A stretch of 64,000 nucleotides of DNA from Streptomyces griseoaurantiacus (GTDB lineage: Bacteria; Actinomycetota; Actinomycetes; Streptomycetales; Streptomycetaceae), in NCBI GenBank assembly GCA_014656015.1, contig BNBP01000037.1, forward strand, positions 1-64,000. Direction: 5' to 3'. This document shows positions 62,003 to 64,000 of the stretch, in pieces; position 1 is the first letter of the stretch; each line of letters opens with the position of its first letter. A program made the position numbers and the translations under genes. The notes beneath the pieces were generated by a model, which was not told where the DNA came from, ran no database searches, and saw only the letters and a list, made by a program, of their open reading frames with translations.

Positions 62003-62776
62003 GTGGGACGCCTCGTACCCGCCGTCACCCGGGCTCTCGACATACTGGAGCTCTTCCTGGACGGCGACGGTTCGCTCTCCGCCCCCGACATCGTGCGCAG
62101 GCTCCAGCTCCCGCGCACCACCGTGCACGAGCTGGTCACCACCCTGGCAGCGCGCCAGTACATCGTCCCGGTCCCCGGGCAGCCGGGACGTTACCGCCTC
62201 GGCGTCCGCCCCTACCAGCTCGGCAGCCGCTACGCCGAGAACCTCGACCTCGCCGCCGAGGGCCAGCAGGTGGCCCGCGCGGTCGCCGAGACCTGCGACG
62301 AGACGGTGCACGTGGCCATCCTGGAGGGTGCCGACGTCATCTACATCGCCAAGGTCGACTCCACCCACGCCGTGCGCATGGTGTCCGCCGCCGGACGCCG
62401 GCTGCCCGCCCACTGCACCTCCGTCGGCAAGATGCTGCTGGCCTCGCTCCCGCGGGAGGAACTGGACGCCCGTGTCCCGGCCGGGGCCGAGCTGCCCGCG
62501 ATGACCGCGAACAGCATCACCGACCCGGCCGCGCTGCGCGAGGCCCTGGACGAGATCCGTACCCGGGGCATCGCCGTGGAGACCCGGGAGTCCAACGAGG
62601 ACGTCTCCTGCGTGGCCGCCCCGGTGCGTGACCGCACCGGAAGGGTGGTCGCCGCGCTCTCCATCTCGGTGCCCATGATCCGATGGAGCGAGGAGCGCCG
62701 CGCCGAGCTGGAACAGCTCGCCGTGAAGGGCGCCGCCGAACTGTCCGAACACCTGGGTCATCGGAGCGTGGCATGA
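62003..62776 (+). CDS. IclR-family transcriptional regulator
   Basis: A 257-residue regulator. The winged helix at the N-terminus reads VTRALDILELFLDGDGSLSAPDIVRRLQLPRTTVHELVTTL. The effector-binding domain contains CDETVHVAILEGADVIYIAKVDS, PAHCTSVGKMLLASLP and VSCVAAPVRDRTGRVVAALSIS. The GTG start follows GAGAGGGGG. It is translationally coupled (ATGA) to an SMP-30-type lactonase, so it likely controls a sugar-acid or lactone catabolic step and its own operon. Confidence 0.93.
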   Translation: MGRLVPAVTRALDILELFLDGDGSLSAPDIVRRLQLPRTTVHELVTTLAARQYIVPVPGQPGRYRLGVRPYQLGSRYAENLDLAAEGQQVARAVAETCDETVHVAILEGADVIYIAKVDSTHAVRMVSAAGRRLPAHCTSVGKMLLASLPREELDARVPAGAELPAMTANSITDPAALREALDEIRTRGIAVETRESNEDVSCVAAPVRDRTGRVVAALSISVPMIRWSEERRAELEQLAVKGAAELSEHLGHRSVA

Positions 62777-63627
62777 CGTACGAAGTGGAAGTCGCCGTAC
62801 GGGCGGAGGCGGAACTGGGCGAGGGCCCGACCTGGGACGCGGCGGCCGGGCGGCTGCTGTGGCTCGACATCCTGCGCTCCCGGGTGCACACCTTGGACCC
62901 GGTCTCCGGGCACCGCACGGTCCGCACCACCGAACAGCACGTCGGCGCCGTCAAGCCGCGCGCCGGCGGCGGGCTCGTGCTCAACCTGCGCGACGGGATC
63001 GGCCTGGTGGACACCGCCGGGGACTTCCGGTGGCTGCGGCACGAGCCGGTGCCGGGGCGCCGCGGCAACGACGCCGCCGTCGCCCCCGACGGCTCGCTGT
63101 GGGCCGGCACCATGCGCTACGACGAGGCCACGGGCGGCGGCACGCTGTCCCGGATCACCGGGGACGGGGCGGCCGAGGTCGTCCTGGACGACGTGACGGT
63201 GAGCAACGGCACCGGGTGGAGCCCCGACGGACGGCTCATGTACTACATCGACACCCCGACCCGCCGCATCGACGTCTTCGACCACGACCCCGCGACCGGC
63301 CGGGTCTCGGGCCGGCGCCCGCTGGCGACCGTCGAGGACGGCGCGGGCTACCCCGACGGCCTGACGGTGGACGCGGACGGCTGCGTGTGGGTGGCCCTGT
63401 GGGACGGGGCGGCGGTGCGCCGGTACACGCCCTCGGGCGAGCTGGACCGCGTGGTCCCGCTCCCCGTGCCCCGCGTCACCGCCTGCGCCTTCGGCGGCCC
63501 GGAGCTGACGGACCTGTACATCACCACCGCCCGGGTCGGACTGTCCCCCGCCCCGCCCCTGGCCGGCTCCCTGATGGTCCTCCCGGGCGCGGGCAAGGGC
63601 CAGACCCTCCCACCCTTCGCGGGCTGA
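62773..63627 (+). CDS. SMP-30/gluconolactonase family protein
   Basis: A 284-residue six-bladed beta-propeller metal-dependent lactonase. It has the metal Glu in LGEGPTWDAAAGRLLWLDI, RGNDAAVAPDGSLWAGTM with the Asn-Asp ligand pair, VTVSNGTGWSPDGRLMYYIDT, and GYPDGLTVDADGCVWVALWDG. It hydrolyses sugar lactones such as gluconolactone; the true substrate is unknown. It starts inside the iclR stop (ATGA), forming a regulator-enzyme operon that ends in a very strong hairpin. Confidence 0.92.
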   Translation: MTYEVEVAVRAEAELGEGPTWDAAAGRLLWLDILRSRVHTLDPVSGHRTVRTTEQHVGAVKPRAGGGLVLNLRDGIGLVDTAGDFRWLRHEPVPGRRGNDAAVAPDGSLWAGTMRYDEATGGGTLSRITGDGAAEVVLDDVTVSNGTGWSPDGRLMYYIDTPTRRIDVFDHDPATGRVSGRRPLATVEDGAGYPDGLTVDADGCVWVALWDGAAVRRYTPSGELDRVVPLPVPRVTACAFGGPELTDLYITTARVGLSPAPPLAGSLMVLPGAGKGQTLPPFAG

Positions 63628-63660
63628 CCCCGCCACCTTCCCCGACCCGCCCCGCGCCTT

Positions 63661-63705
63661 CGGTCGGGTGGCCCGAGAGCGCGATGCTCTCGGGCCACCC
63701 GACCG
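63661..63705. terminator. 20-bp perfect hairpin
   Basis: Positions 63661-63680 pair perfectly with 63686-63705 around a GCGAT loop, 34 nt after the lactonase stop. This is the longest perfect stem I found in the window. Confidence 0.75.
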
Positions 63706-63743
63706 TCGGAGAGCGGGGATCCCCCACCAGAGGAGAGACGTTG

Positions 63744-64000
63744 GTGTTCGAGAGGGGGCCGAGGCAGTCAGCCGGTTCCGCCACCGAAGCGGTCGCGGAA
63801 CGCCAGGTCGCCGACGCATGGCAGCGCATCGAGTCCTGGCTGCGTCAGCATGCTCCGGCGACCGCGGAGATCCTCCGGCCCGGAGCCTCCGAGGAGGAGA
63901 TCGCCGCTTTCCAGCAGGCTCTCGGTGTCCGTGCACCGGCGGAGCTGAAGGCCCTGTGGCGGCGCTGTGCCGGTGTGTCCGCCGAAACGGACGACGACGT
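63744..64000 (+). CDS. SMI1/KNR4 (SUKH) family protein, 3' end outside window
   Basis: Only the first ~85 residues are present. After a ~25-residue variable start comes AWQRIESWLRQHAP, LRPGASEEEIAAFQQALGV and APAELKALWRRCAGV, which match the N-terminal SUKH consensus (helix, then Ile/Leu-rich ALGVxLPxEL-LW). SUKH proteins are often immunity proteins to contact or polymorphic toxins, though many Streptomyces copies stand alone. GTG 63744 has AGGAG 8 nt upstream; a TTG one codon earlier is possible. Confidence 0.75.
   Translation, partial: MFERGPRQSAGSATEAVAERQVADAWQRIESWLRQHAPATAEILRPGASEEEIAAFQQALGVRAPAELKALWRRCAGVSAETDDD

Overview
The window is very GC-rich chromosomal DNA with strong third-position G/C, many GTG starts and several promoters that appear to give leaderless mRNAs. 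Gene content (ppdK, nirBD, nasA, dgt, dnaG next to an hrdA-type sigma factor, mbl) points to a Streptomyces chromosome, in the conserved core rather than the arms. I saw no transposase, integrase, phage gene or CRISPR array.

Layout. 1-7.6 kb: a giant P-type ATPase (5' end outside the window), a tRNA-dihydrouridine synthase, a 14-TM efflux pump behind a direct-repeat operator, and a small P-loop kinase. 7.7-13.2 kb: an LTA-synthase-like sulfatase-fold membrane protein, then pyruvate phosphate dikinase across a 0.6 kb divergent spacer. 13.4-16.4 kb: an SDR with a divergent AraC regulator, and an alpha/beta hydrolase of the haloacetate-dehalogenase type. 16.6-29.8 kb: nitrate assimilation (FAD reductase-nirB-nirD, nasA nitrate reductase, a CbiX-type chelatase for siroheme). 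Each of the three units has a GlnR-like box just upstream. Interspersed are a class F sortase with a membrane-anchored surface protein, an M4 metalloprotease, cutA, a lipoprotein, a YdcF/SanA protein and a 54-bp tandem repeat array. 29.9-36.0 kb: an FAD monooxygenase coupled to a decayed hydrolase fragment, dgt, a ferredoxin-reductase-like enzyme and an orphan ctaD broken by a deletion of about 26 bp. 36.3-45.5 kb: dnaG, hrdA, a heterodimeric ABC exporter, a FGGY sugar kinase and a YtxH-like protein. 45.6-46.2 kb: two identical tandem tRNA-Asn genes and one tRNA with a CAT anticodon.

46.4-55.5 kb is the standout: a complete FxSxx-COOH RiPP locus. It has a 55-residue precursor ending in FDSAL, a TIR-like protein (fxsC, carrying a TTA codon), a 1345-residue ParA/TIR/NB-ARC/TPR protein (fxsT), the radical SAM/SPASM maturase (fxsB), and a fusion of an HEXXH domain with an aminoglycoside N(3)-acetyltransferase-like domain. 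The genes overlap or nearly overlap. It is followed by a SLATT-type membrane protein and a convergent SLOG-like protein, families often found in nucleotide-signalling conflict systems.

57.2-64 kb: mbl (MreB-like), an acyl-CoA synthetase, an ATP-grasp protein, a conserved hypothetical, an IclR regulator coupled to an SMP-30 lactonase, and the start of a SUKH-family gene cut by the window end.

All assignments come from reading translations and motifs by eye. Regulatory sites are pattern matches and are inference.
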